A stretch of DNA of 34,447 bases, from positions 43,135 through 77,581 of the forward strand of contig NVWO01000005.1 in the NCBI GenBank assembly GCA_002746255.1, in the 5' to 3' direction. The stretch is from Rhodospirillaceae bacterium. Lineage in GTDB: Bacteria > Pseudomonadota > Alphaproteobacteria > GCA-2746255. This document shows, one piece after another, positions 15,570 to 22,473 of the stretch (positions are counted from its first letter, which is position 1; every line of letters starts with the position of its first letter). The notes under the pieces are model-generated. The model worked only from the letters and a program-made list of their open reading frames with translations, did no database searches and was not told where the DNA came from. Position numbers and translations under genes: made by a program.

Positions 15570-16558
15570 GCCGCCCTCCCATGTTTGATAGCCGTATCCG
15601 CCGGAGCGACGGCATTCCAAATGGCAACCGTAAGCGGGTCGCCCGGCAAACTTCGCCTGCGCCCCGGCTTCAGGCCGGCCGCCGCGCACCATTTTTTTAT
15701 TTCCGCGTCCGGAAATCCCAGGCGGCGATGGGCATGGGCGTCGCGCAATTTTTCCAGGCCATGGGGCATGAAATCAACGATGATTAACCGGCCCTCCGGC
15801 CGCAACACCCTCGCTGCCTCGCGGATCACATCTGCCGGACGGTCCGCGTAATGGAGAACCTGGTGCACGGTCACAAGGTCATAGGATTTATCCGGTAATG
15901 GCAACTGGTACATATCCGCCTGGCGAATTTGACAATGGGAAAGCCCGGCCCTCTCAAGATTGGCCCGGGCAATGGCCAGCATTTCACAGGATAGATCAAT
16001 GCCAAGCGCGCTTTCAACATAGGGCGCAAAAACTTCAAGGATGCGCCCGGTGCCAGTGCCAATATCGAGAAGATTGCGCCGATGGGCCACCGGAACGCTC
16101 CGGCAAAGCTCCAGCATCGCCTCCTCAACCCGCGCTTCCGGCACATGCAGCGAGCGAAGCGTTTCCCACTGGCCAGCATTGCGCCGGAAATAATCGGCGG
16201 CAAGTTTCGCGCGCGCGCATTTCACATCCAGCGAGCGGTCGCGGTCGCGTTGCAGTTCCGCGTCGTCGGGCAACAGCGCCACGATATGCGCCGCCAGATC
16301 CGCCAGCGCGCCTTTCGGCGCCAGCCGATAGAAGGTCCAGCTTCCCTCGCGAAAACGCGCGAGCAGTCCGGCATCGGACAGCAGGCGCAGATGGCGTGAA
16401 ACTCGAGGCTGGCTCTGACCCAGAATCTGGGTGAGCTCGCTAACCGCCCATTCGCCAGCGGCACAAAGGGCCAGCAGGCGAAGCCGCGTCGGCTCCGCCA
16501 CGGCACGCAAGCCCCCAAGCAACCGGGCAAGGCTTTCCATTTTGGCAGGATTTTCCAT
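15566..16558 (-). CDS. sahR: ArsR-family regulator fused to SAM-dependent methyltransferase domain, SahR-like
   Basis: This 330-residue protein joins an N-terminal ArsR winged helix (RAVAEPTRLRLLALCAAGEW, recognition helix region QSQPRVSRHLRLLSDAGLL, residues about 18-80) to a class I methyltransferase-like domain (motif I LLDIGTGTGR near 163-172, then ALGIDLSCEML and DMYQLPLPDKSYDLV). This architecture next to metF-metH matches SahR, described in Proteobacteria as an S-adenosylhomocysteine-responsive repressor of methionine-cycle genes. The assignment to SahR is inferred from architecture and context. ATG 16558 follows an AAGGGA Shine-Dalgarno; the frame reaches 16600 but that would enter the promoter. 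Its probable operator lies at 16601-16624. The methyltransferase domain may only bind ligand. Confidence 0.87.
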   Translation of the reverse strand: MENPAKMESLARLLGGLRAVAEPTRLRLLALCAAGEWAVSELTQILGQSQPRVSRHLRLLSDAGLLARFREGSWTFYRLAPKGALADLAAHIVALLPDDAELQRDRDRSLDVKCARAKLAADYFRRNAGQWETLRSLHVPEARVEEAMLELCRSVPVAHRRNLLDIGTGTGRILEVFAPYVESALGIDLSCEMLAIARANLERAGLSHCQIRQADMYQLPLPDKSYDLVTVHQVLHYADRPADVIREAARVLRPEGRLIIVDFMPHGLEKLRDAHAHRRLGFPDAEIKKWCAAAGLKPGRRRSLPGDPLTVAIWNAVAPADTAIKHGRAA

Positions 16559-16600
16559 GGTTTCCCTTCGGCCAATGCCTTGCAAGGCAACGGCAAGCAA

Positions 16601-16632
16601 GGTATATAAATATATCTTTATACCTTTATCAA
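16601..16632 (-). promoter_or_regulatory. Probable SahR operator overlapping the sahR-metF-metH promoter
   Basis: Bases 16601-16624 form a 24-bp near-palindrome: GGTATA and TATACC at the ends, an AT-rich centre, 20 of 24 positions symmetric. On the - strand a TTGATA -35 (16632-16627), an 18-bp spacer and a TATATA -10 (16608-16603) place the -10 inside the palindrome, so a bound dimer would block RNA polymerase. Its proximal edge is 42 bp upstream of the sahR start codon, which fits autorepression. The binding protein is inferred, not shown. Confidence 0.55.
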
Positions 16633-16739
16633 GAAAAACCTGCTGGGGTGACTTTTATAAAAAAAAGACCCCTCTTATAGAACGCAGCCTGTTTAAGAAA
16701 TGTTTAGCCGCGTCACCCCTACAATCCAGAACCGATCGG

Positions 16740-16776
16740 GGAACTGGTAAGGAACTGGTAAGGAACTGGTAAGGAA
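16740..16776 (+). repeat. Three perfect 11-bp direct repeats upstream of the mlaC-like gene
   Basis: GGAACTGGTAA occurs three times without a break at 16740-16750, 16751-16761 and 16762-16772, followed by a partial GGAA. The 11-bp period is close to one DNA helical turn, so each copy faces the same side. The array ends just before a possible -35 at 16784. It may be an activator-binding array or simply a slipped tandem duplication. The rest of the 319-bp divergent gap (16559-16877) holds the sahR operator and an imperfect GGGGT/ACCCC hairpin near 16645-16672. Confidence 0.75.
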
Positions 16777-16783
16777 AAGTTGG

Positions 16784-16811
16784 TTGATTTCTATACGGCA
16801 GTGCGTAATCT
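16784..16811 (+). promoter_or_regulatory. Possible promoter for the mlaC-antiporter genes
   Basis: TTGATT (16784-16789), a 16-bp spacer and TAATCT (16806-16811) make a weak sigma-70-like promoter. It lies 66 bp upstream of the mlaC-like start and directly downstream of the 11-bp repeats. The -10 match is poor (3 of 6), so the call is tentative. Confidence 0.3.
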
Positions 16812-16877
16812 TTGCCGCCAACATCGAGACAGTGCAACCAAATCCCAGAAGGGGGCGCCAAAACCGCGCCGCAAGCG

Positions 16878-17519
16878 ATGCTCTCAAACCGTCTTTTTCG
16901 TCTTAGCTTATTTTCCCTTTTGTTTGTCTTTCTGATCGCCGCCAACAAGCCTGCCATGGCAGCGGATGAAGAGAAGACGTCGGACTTTATCAACGCCCTT
17001 GCAACGAGCACCCTCGATTCCCTGACGGAGCCGACGCTGGAGGATGCTGTGCGACAGGCACGCTTCCGCGTGTTGTTTCGGAAAAATTTCGACTTGCCGA
17101 TCATCGCCCGTTTTGTCCTCGGACGCTATTGGAAGCAGGCGACGGATGCCCAGCAGGTAGAATTTCAGACCCTGCTGGAAGACTACATCGTCCTTTCCTA
17201 TTCCGGGCGCTTTAAAGACTATGGTGGCGAGGCCTTCGAGGTAAACGAGGTTCGGGCGGATGGAAACAAAGACACCATCGTCTATACCCGCATTGTGCGG
17301 AAAAAAGCCTCGCCCGTGCGCATTGACTGGCGGGTACGCCAGCCAAACGATCACATGAAAGTCATTGACGTCGTCATCGAAGGGTTGAGCATGTCGCTTA
17401 CCCATCGCAACGAGTTTGCCGCCGTCATTCAGCGCGCCGGCAGCGGTGTTGATGGGCTGATTGAACTGCTTCGCACAAAGACCGAAGGCGTGAACCGGGA
17501 CGTTTCGACCGGCTCCTGA
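16878..17519 (+). CDS. MlaC/Ttg2D-like periplasmic phospholipid-binding protein
   Basis: Proteins of this family carry phospholipids across the periplasm in the Mla system. From ATG 16878 the protein has 213 residues with a clear signal peptide (basic LSNRLFRLS, hydrophobic LFSLLFVFLIAA, cleavage after AMA at residue 28). The mature part has family phrases such as FRVLFRKNFDLPIIARFVLGRYW, QQVEFQTLLEDYIVLSYSGRF and WRVRQPNDHMKVIDVVIEG. The frame is open from 16812, but the added residues are not signal-like. No MlaE, MlaF or MlaD gene is adjacent. A relative, HpnM of hopanoid loci, is an alternative family, but no hpn genes are seen. The antiporter gene follows after 42 bp. Confidence 0.8.
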   Translation: MLSNRLFRLSLFSLLFVFLIAANKPAMAADEEKTSDFINALATSTLDSLTEPTLEDAVRQARFRVLFRKNFDLPIIARFVLGRYWKQATDAQQVEFQTLLEDYIVLSYSGRFKDYGGEAFEVNEVRADGNKDTIVYTRIVRKKASPVRIDWRVRQPNDHMKVIDVVIEGLSMSLTHRNEFAAVIQRAGSGVDGLIELLRTKTEGVNRDVSTGS

Positions 17520-17561
17520 CGGGGTTGGCAAAACGCCCACTCGATCCAGGCGAGGGAAGCG

Positions 17562-18806
17562 TTGGAATATGCGATCCATCTATTCCTCCTTCTTGTGGCG
17601 GCCCGTGTTTTTGGCCGCCTCGCGCAACGCTTCGGACAGCCTTCTTCCGTCGGTGAAATTTTAGGCGGCGTTGCCGTCGCCTTTCTGATTGCCCCCCTCT
17701 CAAAAGATTTCCCGATCCTTCTGGACCTGACCCACGGACCGGCGATTACCATCGCCAGCGAAGTCGGTATTTTCTTTCTGCTGCTTCATACGGGCATCGA
17801 AATGCAGCCGAAGGAAATGTCCAGCCACACGAAGGAATCCATTGCCGTGGCGATTGGGGGCATGGCGCTTCCCCTTCTCCTTGGCTTTGCCTTTGCCTTC
17901 ATGCTGTTGCCGGAATCGCCCTGGAAGCAGACACAGGCGCTTGTCATCGGCGTGGCCCTTTCCATTTCCGCAATCGCAGTGGCCGCCCGCATTTTCATCG
18001 AGTTTAAGCTGCTCCATCAACCAATCGGCGAAATCGTCGTGACCGCAGCCATTTTCGACGACGTTCTGGGGCTTATCCTTCTCGCCGTCGTGACGAGCAT
18101 GATAAGCCTCGGGCATCTTCCCGGTCTGGACGCCATTCTCCTTATCGGCCTCAAGGTCGGCCTCTTCTTTTTAGCAACCGGCGTCGTCGGTTATTATGGC
18201 TATCCCTGGGTCTGGCGGCAGGTGGCGAAGCTGGCCATTCCAGGCATCCGATTAAGCGTGCTGTTAGCCTTCGGTCTTGCCTTTAGCCTGCTGGCCGAAC
18301 TTCTTGGCGTGCATTTCATGCTTGGCGCCTTCATGGCGGGGCTTTTTTTCGAAAGCCGGCGGGTTGGCAAAGAAACCTACACACACAACAAGGCATTGAT
18401 CGGCAACGTGACCAGCGGATTCTTTGCCCCCATTTTCTTTGCCTATATCGGCTGCCAGCTGGATTTGTCGTCGGTTGCAACCATTCCCGGCTTCCTGTTC
18501 GGGCTCGTGCTCATCGCCTTTTTCGGAAAGTTGATCGGGGGCGGCCTGCCGGCCTATTGGGTGGGTTTAAGCAAACGCCATGCCTTGGCTGTCGGCGTTG
18601 GATTAAGCGGGCGCGGCGGCGTCGATCTTATCGTCGCCAGCATCGCGTTGAAGGCGGGCGTCTTCAGCGTCGCAAATGGCGACCACCCGATCCTCGCCAA
18701 TCTTTTTTCAGCACTTGTGCTCACGGCAATCATCACGACGTTGCTGGTGCCAATCCTGCTTCGCTGGATCCTGCAGCCATCGTCGAACCTACGCTCAAAG
18801 CATTAG
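17562..18806 (+). CDS. Cation:proton antiporter, CPA2 (Kef/NapA-like) family
   Basis: This is a 414-residue membrane protein with about 12-13 hydrophobic segments, predicted to exchange Na+ or K+ for H+ across the inner membrane. The family core is visible: FGQPSSVGEILGG after the first helix, EVGIFFLLLHTGIEM, VALSISAIAVAARIF (the unwound helix) and AAIFDDVLGL with Asp166-Asp167 at the ion-binding site. No nucleotide-binding TrkA-N domain follows, so it is not a full KefB/KefC. The start is TTG 17562, preceded by GAGGGAAG; the next in-frame ATG is far inside. The last residues (SSNLRSKH) overlap a different frame that continues into a PAS domain, so the true C-terminus may be longer. Confidence 0.86.
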   Translation: MEYAIHLFLLLVAARVFGRLAQRFGQPSSVGEILGGVAVAFLIAPLSKDFPILLDLTHGPAITIASEVGIFFLLLHTGIEMQPKEMSSHTKESIAVAIGGMALPLLLGFAFAFMLLPESPWKQTQALVIGVALSISAIAVAARIFIEFKLLHQPIGEIVVTAAIFDDVLGLILLAVVTSMISLGHLPGLDAILLIGLKVGLFFLATGVVGYYGYPWVWRQVAKLAIPGIRLSVLLAFGLAFSLLAELLGVHFMLGAFMAGLFFESRRVGKETYTHNKALIGNVTSGFFAPIFFAYIGCQLDLSSVATIPGFLFGLVLIAFFGKLIGGGLPAYWVGLSKRHALAVGVGLSGRGGVDLIVASIALKAGVFSVANGDHPILANLFSALVLTAIITTLLVPILLRWILQPSSNLRSKH

Positions 18807-18838
18807 CCGAACAGGCCCTCCATGAAGAGCGGGAGCGA

Positions 18839-19219
18839 TTGCGCCTCACGCTGGATCATGTGTTCGACGGCATCGTGACGATCGACGAGACCGGGCTCAT
18901 CACATCTGTCAATCCGGCCATCGAACAGATGTTTGATCGCAAGGCAGAGGCATGCGTCGGCAAGTCCTTCTTTGAAACGCTTATCCCGACAAGCTATGCG
19001 CAGGAAGACGTCCCCACCTATGGCGCGGGCCAGAACGATGCCATTTTGACCCGGGAGAATATTGCAAGACGGAAGGACGGATCGATGTTTCATGTCGATC
19101 TGGTCATGAGTAAAATGATGTATCGCGGCGAAGAAACCCGGATCGCCGTTGTGCGTGATATCTCCCAGCAGAAAGCCCTCCAGGCCCAGCTTCACGGCGG
19201 CGCGGAACGCTCGGCCTAA
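18839..19219 (+). CDS. PAS sensor module, in the -1 frame after the antiporter (possible frameshifted C-terminal domain)
   Basis: This frame encodes one PAS domain (DGIVTIDETGLITSVNPAIE ... ARRKDGSMFHVDLVMSKM ... IAVVRDISQQKA) and stops at 19219 with no kinase domain. There is no ATG before the domain; the only starts are TTG 18839 (GGGAG just 3 nt upstream) or GTG 18860. In the same frame, upstream bases that overlap the antiporter end read IVEPTLKALAEQALHEERE, a typical linker helix leading into a PAS domain. That suggests the PAS belongs on the antiporter C-terminus and that a 1-base shift separates them, by mutation, assembly error or recoding. The domain resembles the PAS of the histidine kinase downstream. 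Confidence 0.6.
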   Translation: MRLTLDHVFDGIVTIDETGLITSVNPAIEQMFDRKAEACVGKSFFETLIPTSYAQEDVPTYGAGQNDAILTRENIARRKDGSMFHVDLVMSKMMYRGEETRIAVVRDISQQKALQAQLHGGAERSA

Positions 19220-19248
19220 GCTTCGTCACCCAGGCGTTTTTCGCGTTT

Positions 19249-19266
19249 CGCGCATTGGAATGCGCG
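19249..19266 (+). other. Perfect inverted repeat before the histidine kinase gene
   Basis: CGCGCATT (19249-19256) and AATGCGCG (19259-19266) form a perfect inverted repeat with a 2-base centre, 55 bp before the kinase start. No T-run follows, so it is more likely an operator or processing hairpin than a terminator. Confidence 0.4.
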
Positions 19267-19321
19267 TTCCAGGCCAAGGCGGTTATGTTAGGATAGCCTG
19301 ATACCTGAAACGTGGGGGACC

Positions 19322-21046
19322 ATGCTAGAAATTCGTTCCGATTCCATTCTCACCACACTCATTCCCCTTGCCTATCGCAACGTTCCGGTTGCGGTGGGGG
19401 CGAATTTTGCAGCCGCCATCGCCGTCGTCATCGCCCTCTCAGGTGCCATCGCGAGTCCGATTCTTACGCTCTGGCTTACCGGAATCCTGTTCGTCTCGAT
19501 ATTCCGTATCGGCCTATGGGTCCGCTTTCACAAAATCCAGATCGATGCCACGAATGTTCGCCTATGGGCACATTGCTTAACGATTGGTGCCGGCGCTGCG
19601 GGTGCCCTGTGGGGCCTTGCGGGTGTGTTTCTTTTCGTTCCTGACAACCCCTATCTGCAAACCTTTCTTATCTTCGTCATCGGCGGCATGGCGACCGGAT
19701 CGCTGGCGGTTTCCGGCCTGCATTTGCCAACGTTCCTCGCGTTCTTCCTGACCAGCTTCCCGCCGATCGGCGTTCGCCTTTTTCTGACCGATACACCTAC
19801 ACATCTGACGATGGCGGCGCTGGTTGCCATCTACTGCATCGTGATTTTCCTCGCAAGCCTGCGCATCAGCAAAACCTTCGCCAAAACCATCTCGCTGCAA
19901 CAGCACCTTCACGCCATCATGGCGAATGTGCGCGACGGCATCGTCACCATCGGCACATCCGGGCGTATCCTGTCCGTCAATTCAGCGATGACCAATATGT
20001 TCGGCTATGCGGAAAAGGAATGTGCCGGGAAAAAATTCTTCGGGGACCTCCTCCCAGCCGAATACAACATCGATGCCGCGTCCGAGCAGAAAAATCCGGA
20101 CGAAGCGTGGCAATGGGGAACGGCCGCCACGCCCCGTGAGCTGGTTGCAAAACGAAAGGACGGCAGCACCTTTCTGGCCGATGTCGCGACAAGCAACATG
20201 ACCTATGCCGGAAAAAACATGCACATTGCCATCCTGCGCGACATCACCGAACAAAAGGCCGTGCAGATTCAGCTGCTTCAGGCGTCGAAACTTGCCACCC
20301 TTGGGCAGATGGCGGCCGGTATCGCCCATGAATTGAACCAGCCTCTGAACGTGATCGGCATGGCGGCCGAAAATGCACGCATACGAAAACAGGCCGACGA
20401 ACCAAGCAAAAAATATACGGAAGAAAAACTTGCGCTTATTGCGCAACAGGTCGAGAAGATGGGAAATATTATCAACCATCTTCGGGCCTTCAGCCGCCTC
20501 GACGAAAAGAGGTTGGAAAGCTTTGATCTGGAAATCGCCGCAAACCGGTCCGTGCAGCTGGTCCAGGATCAGCTTCGTATCGACAACATCCAGCTTCATG
20601 TCCAGCCTTCGCACGGCCCCTTCCTTGTGATGGGACACCCAAACCAGGTTGAACTGGTGCTTTTGAACCTTCTGAACAATGCGCGGGACGCTATTGAGAA
20701 AGGCCGCGAGCAAACGCCAGCCCCCAAAGAAGGCCGGATCGATGTCGAAATCCGCGCCGACGGCCAGGATCAGGTACGCATCCGGGTTTCCGACAATGGC
20801 CCCGGCATCGCAGCCGAAGACCTCAACCGGATCTTTGATCCATTTTTTACGACGAAGTCGGTCGGCAAGGGGACCGGCCTGGGCCTCTCCATCACCCAGG
20901 GCATCGTCGAGGCGATGGGTGGACAGATTGCCGTCACAAACACCGCAACGGGCGCATGTTTTGAGGTTAGACTTCCCCGCACGCCAGATTCGAAAGCTGG
21001 CAAATACCCAAACAATCGGACAAAGAAAGAAAAGACAGCTTCATGA
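19322..21046 (+). CDS. Membrane-bound PAS sensor histidine kinase
   Basis: This 574-residue kinase begins with about six transmembrane helices (residues 22-180, short loops, no large periplasmic domain). A PAS domain follows (about 192-312: DGIVTIGTSGRILSVN ... VAKRKDGSTFLADVATSNM), then HisKA with phospho-acceptor His336 in GIAHELNQPL, and HATPase_c with N-box LLNNARDAI, DNGPGIA, FDPFFTTK and GTGLGLS. HELNQPL is typical of the FixL/NtrB-like class. ATG 19322 has GGGGGA 2-3 bases upstream. The stop overlaps the response-regulator start as ATGA, so the two are a cognate pair. The sensed signal is unknown; the compact membrane domain and neighbouring antiporter make an ionic or membrane signal a guess. 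Confidence 0.92.
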   Translation: MLEIRSDSILTTLIPLAYRNVPVAVGANFAAAIAVVIALSGAIASPILTLWLTGILFVSIFRIGLWVRFHKIQIDATNVRLWAHCLTIGAGAAGALWGLAGVFLFVPDNPYLQTFLIFVIGGMATGSLAVSGLHLPTFLAFFLTSFPPIGVRLFLTDTPTHLTMAALVAIYCIVIFLASLRISKTFAKTISLQQHLHAIMANVRDGIVTIGTSGRILSVNSAMTNMFGYAEKECAGKKFFGDLLPAEYNIDAASEQKNPDEAWQWGTAATPRELVAKRKDGSTFLADVATSNMTYAGKNMHIAILRDITEQKAVQIQLLQASKLATLGQMAAGIAHELNQPLNVIGMAAENARIRKQADEPSKKYTEEKLALIAQQVEKMGNIINHLRAFSRLDEKRLESFDLEIAANRSVQLVQDQLRIDNIQLHVQPSHGPFLVMGHPNQVELVLLNLLNNARDAIEKGREQTPAPKEGRIDVEIRADGQDQVRIRVSDNGPGIAAEDLNRIFDPFFTTKSVGKGTGLGLSITQGIVEAMGGQIAVTNTATGACFEVRLPRTPDSKAGKYPNNRTKKEKTAS

Positions 21047-21414
21047 TGGCAAATCGCAAATCGATTCTTATCGTCGACGATGACCCGCTTCAGTTAAAAG
21101 AGCTAACGGAATTTCTCTCAACACTGAACGTCGATTGCCTGCAGGAGAAAAACGGTTACAGCGCCATCCACTGCATTAAGAAACATCACCCGGATCTTGT
21201 TCTTCTCGACATCAAGATGCCGGGTCTGGACGGGATCGAAGTCGCCCGGCTGATCAAAAAGCTGCGCCCAAGTCCTTCCATCATCCTCATGTCCGGCCAT
21301 GCCGATTGCGTAAGAGACGCCAACAACGCCGGTCTCAAGGTTTTCGGCATCCTAGACAAGCCGATTCCGCTTCGTGCCTTAAAGCGATTCGTCGAACAGA
21401 AATTGTTGAATTAG
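21043..21414 (+). CDS. Single-domain response regulator (receiver only)
   Basis: This 123-residue protein is a stand-alone receiver domain of the CheY/DivK size. It has the acidic pocket VDDDP, the phospho-acceptor Asp56 in LVLLDIKMPG, the switch Ser in LMSGHA and Lys106 in ILDKPIP. No output domain is attached, so it must signal by protein contact or pass phosphate onward. It overlaps the kinase stop by 4 bp and is probably that kinase's partner. Downstream is the convergent cysteine-rich gene, 18 bp away. Confidence 0.92.
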   Translation: MMANRKSILIVDDDPLQLKELTEFLSTLNVDCLQEKNGYSAIHCIKKHHPDLVLLDIKMPGLDGIEVARLIKKLRPSPSIILMSGHADCVRDANNAGLKVFGILDKPIPLRALKRFVEQKLLN

Positions 21415-21423
21415 TCCCAAATG

Positions 21424-21444
21424 GCCGCCGATCTAACCGGCGGC
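21424..21444. terminator. Possible bidirectional terminator hairpin between convergent genes
   Basis: GCCGCCG (21424-21430) pairs with CGGCGGC (21438-21444) across a 7-nt loop. It lies between the response regulator and the convergent cysteine-rich gene and includes the latter's stop codon. T-runs are weak on both sides, so termination is plausible but not clear. Confidence 0.35.
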
Positions 21445-22155
21445 GTCTTCCGCCTCTTTCACCGCCCGGCGATACGCCCGATCCGAGACATAGGGCCCAT
21501 GCGCCGGAAATTCGGAAAGCCTGGCTTTGACGATCCCGCCGCCATGGGGCAATTCCTTCAGATAGCCCCCGTCCCGGCCGATCAGCGGAATAACGCGTTT
21601 CCAGCGTGAAAAAACGCGCCTGGCAGAAAGCGACTGATTGCTGGCATATTCCTTTTCCTGCGGGTCCTGTTCGAAAAGATATTCATGGGCCGCAACAAAT
21701 TCCCGAACGAAACTGCGGTTGACTGTCGAAAAATTCGAAATCACCCAGCAACGGTCCTCGAATTCCCAGAAACAGGCAAGGCCGATAAAGTCCCCTTCCC
21801 GCGTAATGTAGGGATAAAACGGGAAGGCGCGGCAGGCGATTGTGCGGTTGTCGCGCTCGCAAAAACGCGCACCTTTGCATTCAATCGCCGTGCATTCATC
21901 CGACGCGTCCGCAACGATGTCACGCGTGACGGCGTCGTAAGGTTTAAAGCGGTGCCACAAATCGGTTCGCGACTTTAACAGCTTCCATTCCGATTTATGC
22001 GCAATCGGCACGGCCGCATCCGTCGAACAGCAGACCGGGGAGCCGCCATTCAACGGCGCACATTTCTTACCGCAGTCGTACCGCGAAATCGACGCCTGAA
22101 ACCGGTCGTAAACATGCTGGAAATTCTCGGGCAGGAGTTTTTTCGACTTTGCCAT
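21433..22155 (-). CDS. Cysteine-rich YkgJ-like putative metal or Fe-S binding protein
   Basis: This 240-residue cytosolic protein has ten cysteines in its first 136 residues: Cys28, 32, 42 and 43 (YDCGKKC ... VCC), Cys88, 93, 99 and 108 (ECTAIEC ... FCERDNRTIACRAFPFYP), then Cys128 and 136. The CRAFPFYP phrase after a spaced Cys resembles the YkgJ-type zinc/iron-chelating family, whose biochemical role is poorly known. The C-terminal half is basic and aromatic without a recognised domain. ATG 22155 gives a lysine-rich start (MAKSKK). It is transcribed alone, convergent with the response regulator. The function is not known. Confidence 0.7.
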   Translation of the reverse strand: MAKSKKLLPENFQHVYDRFQASISRYDCGKKCAPLNGGSPVCCSTDAAVPIAHKSEWKLLKSRTDLWHRFKPYDAVTRDIVADASDECTAIECKGARFCERDNRTIACRAFPFYPYITREGDFIGLACFWEFEDRCWVISNFSTVNRSFVREFVAAHEYLFEQDPQEKEYASNQSLSARRVFSRWKRVIPLIGRDGGYLKELPHGGGIVKARLSEFPAHGPYVSDRAYRRAVKEAEDAAG

Positions 22156-22210
22156 GCCCGGAACATATCAAGTCGCACGCAAGACGCAAATGGAAAGGGA
22201 CAAAGGAAGA

Positions 22211-22234
22211 GGGCGGCTCTTTACAGAGCCGCCC
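22211..22234 (-). terminator. Perfect 10-bp stem-loop upstream of the YkgJ-like gene
   Basis: GGGCGGCTCT (22211-22220) and AGAGCCGCCC (22225-22234) pair perfectly around a TTAC loop. On the - strand the stem is followed by TCTTCCTTTG, pyrimidine-rich but not a true T-run, so it may terminate a leftward transcript from 22235-22612. Read with the YkgJ-like gene it would sit 56-79 nt upstream of the start codon, possibly in the leader. Confidence 0.5.
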
Positions 22235-22278
22235 AATGTGAAAATCGCCAGAACCTTGGCTATAGAAACTTGCCTTGT

Positions 22279-22398
22279 TTACGTAACCACCCGGCATGCA
22301 TTGCCCTTGGCGATTTCCTCTCCCATCTCACAGACCGGGCAGACAGGCCGGAGGGAACGCCAACCGACCTTTCCGCGACGCAGCTTGAGGAACCGCAT
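22279..22398 (-). CDS. Possible 39-residue small protein with a Cys pair (doubtful)
   Basis: An ATG at 22398 opens a 39-codon frame ending RPVCPVCEMGEEIAKGNAC, which resembles half of a zinc ribbon (CPVC ... C). It is followed 45 bp later by the perfect stem-loop at 22211-22234. No Shine-Dalgarno is visible, and the frame can also be extended upstream to 22521. It may be chance coding in a GC-rich gap or a remnant; nothing else supports it. Confidence 0.2.
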   Translation of the reverse strand: MRFLKLRRGKVGWRSLRPVCPVCEMGEEIAKGNACRVVT

Positions 22399-22412
22399 CA
22401 CGGAAATTGTTT

Positions 22413-22473
22413 CTTGTCCCGGAAGACACAGGCTGGGGGACTTGGTTGCAAATGCCCGGCCCCCCGGGACAAG
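22413..22473. repeat. Long-range inverted repeat in the region before the ECF sigma gene
   Basis: CTTGTCCCGG (22413-22422) is perfectly complementary to CCGGGACAAG (22464-22473), with a further GGGG/CCCC pairing possible inside. Nearby, GTGGGC (22476-22481) pairs with GCCCAC (22511-22516) around a GGCA/TGCC pair, and a related CCGGGGACAGG occurs at 22553-22563. These lie in the 457-bp gap 22156-22612. No recognised RNA family or mobile element matches. Confidence 0.5.

Noticed and set aside
16693-16707. CtrA-like site TTAA-N7-TTAG
   Set aside because: One half-site is imperfect and single near-matches are frequent; no other CtrA-type context.
18765-18806. Programmed -1 frameshift site between antiporter and PAS
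   Set aside because: No slippery X XXY YYZ heptamer or obvious downstream stem was found at the junction; recorded as an unexplained frame break instead.
22391-22411. EcfG-type promoter (GGAAC then GTTT) before the ECF sigma gene
   Set aside because: The spacer is too short and the second element is a poor match, over 200 bp from the start codon.
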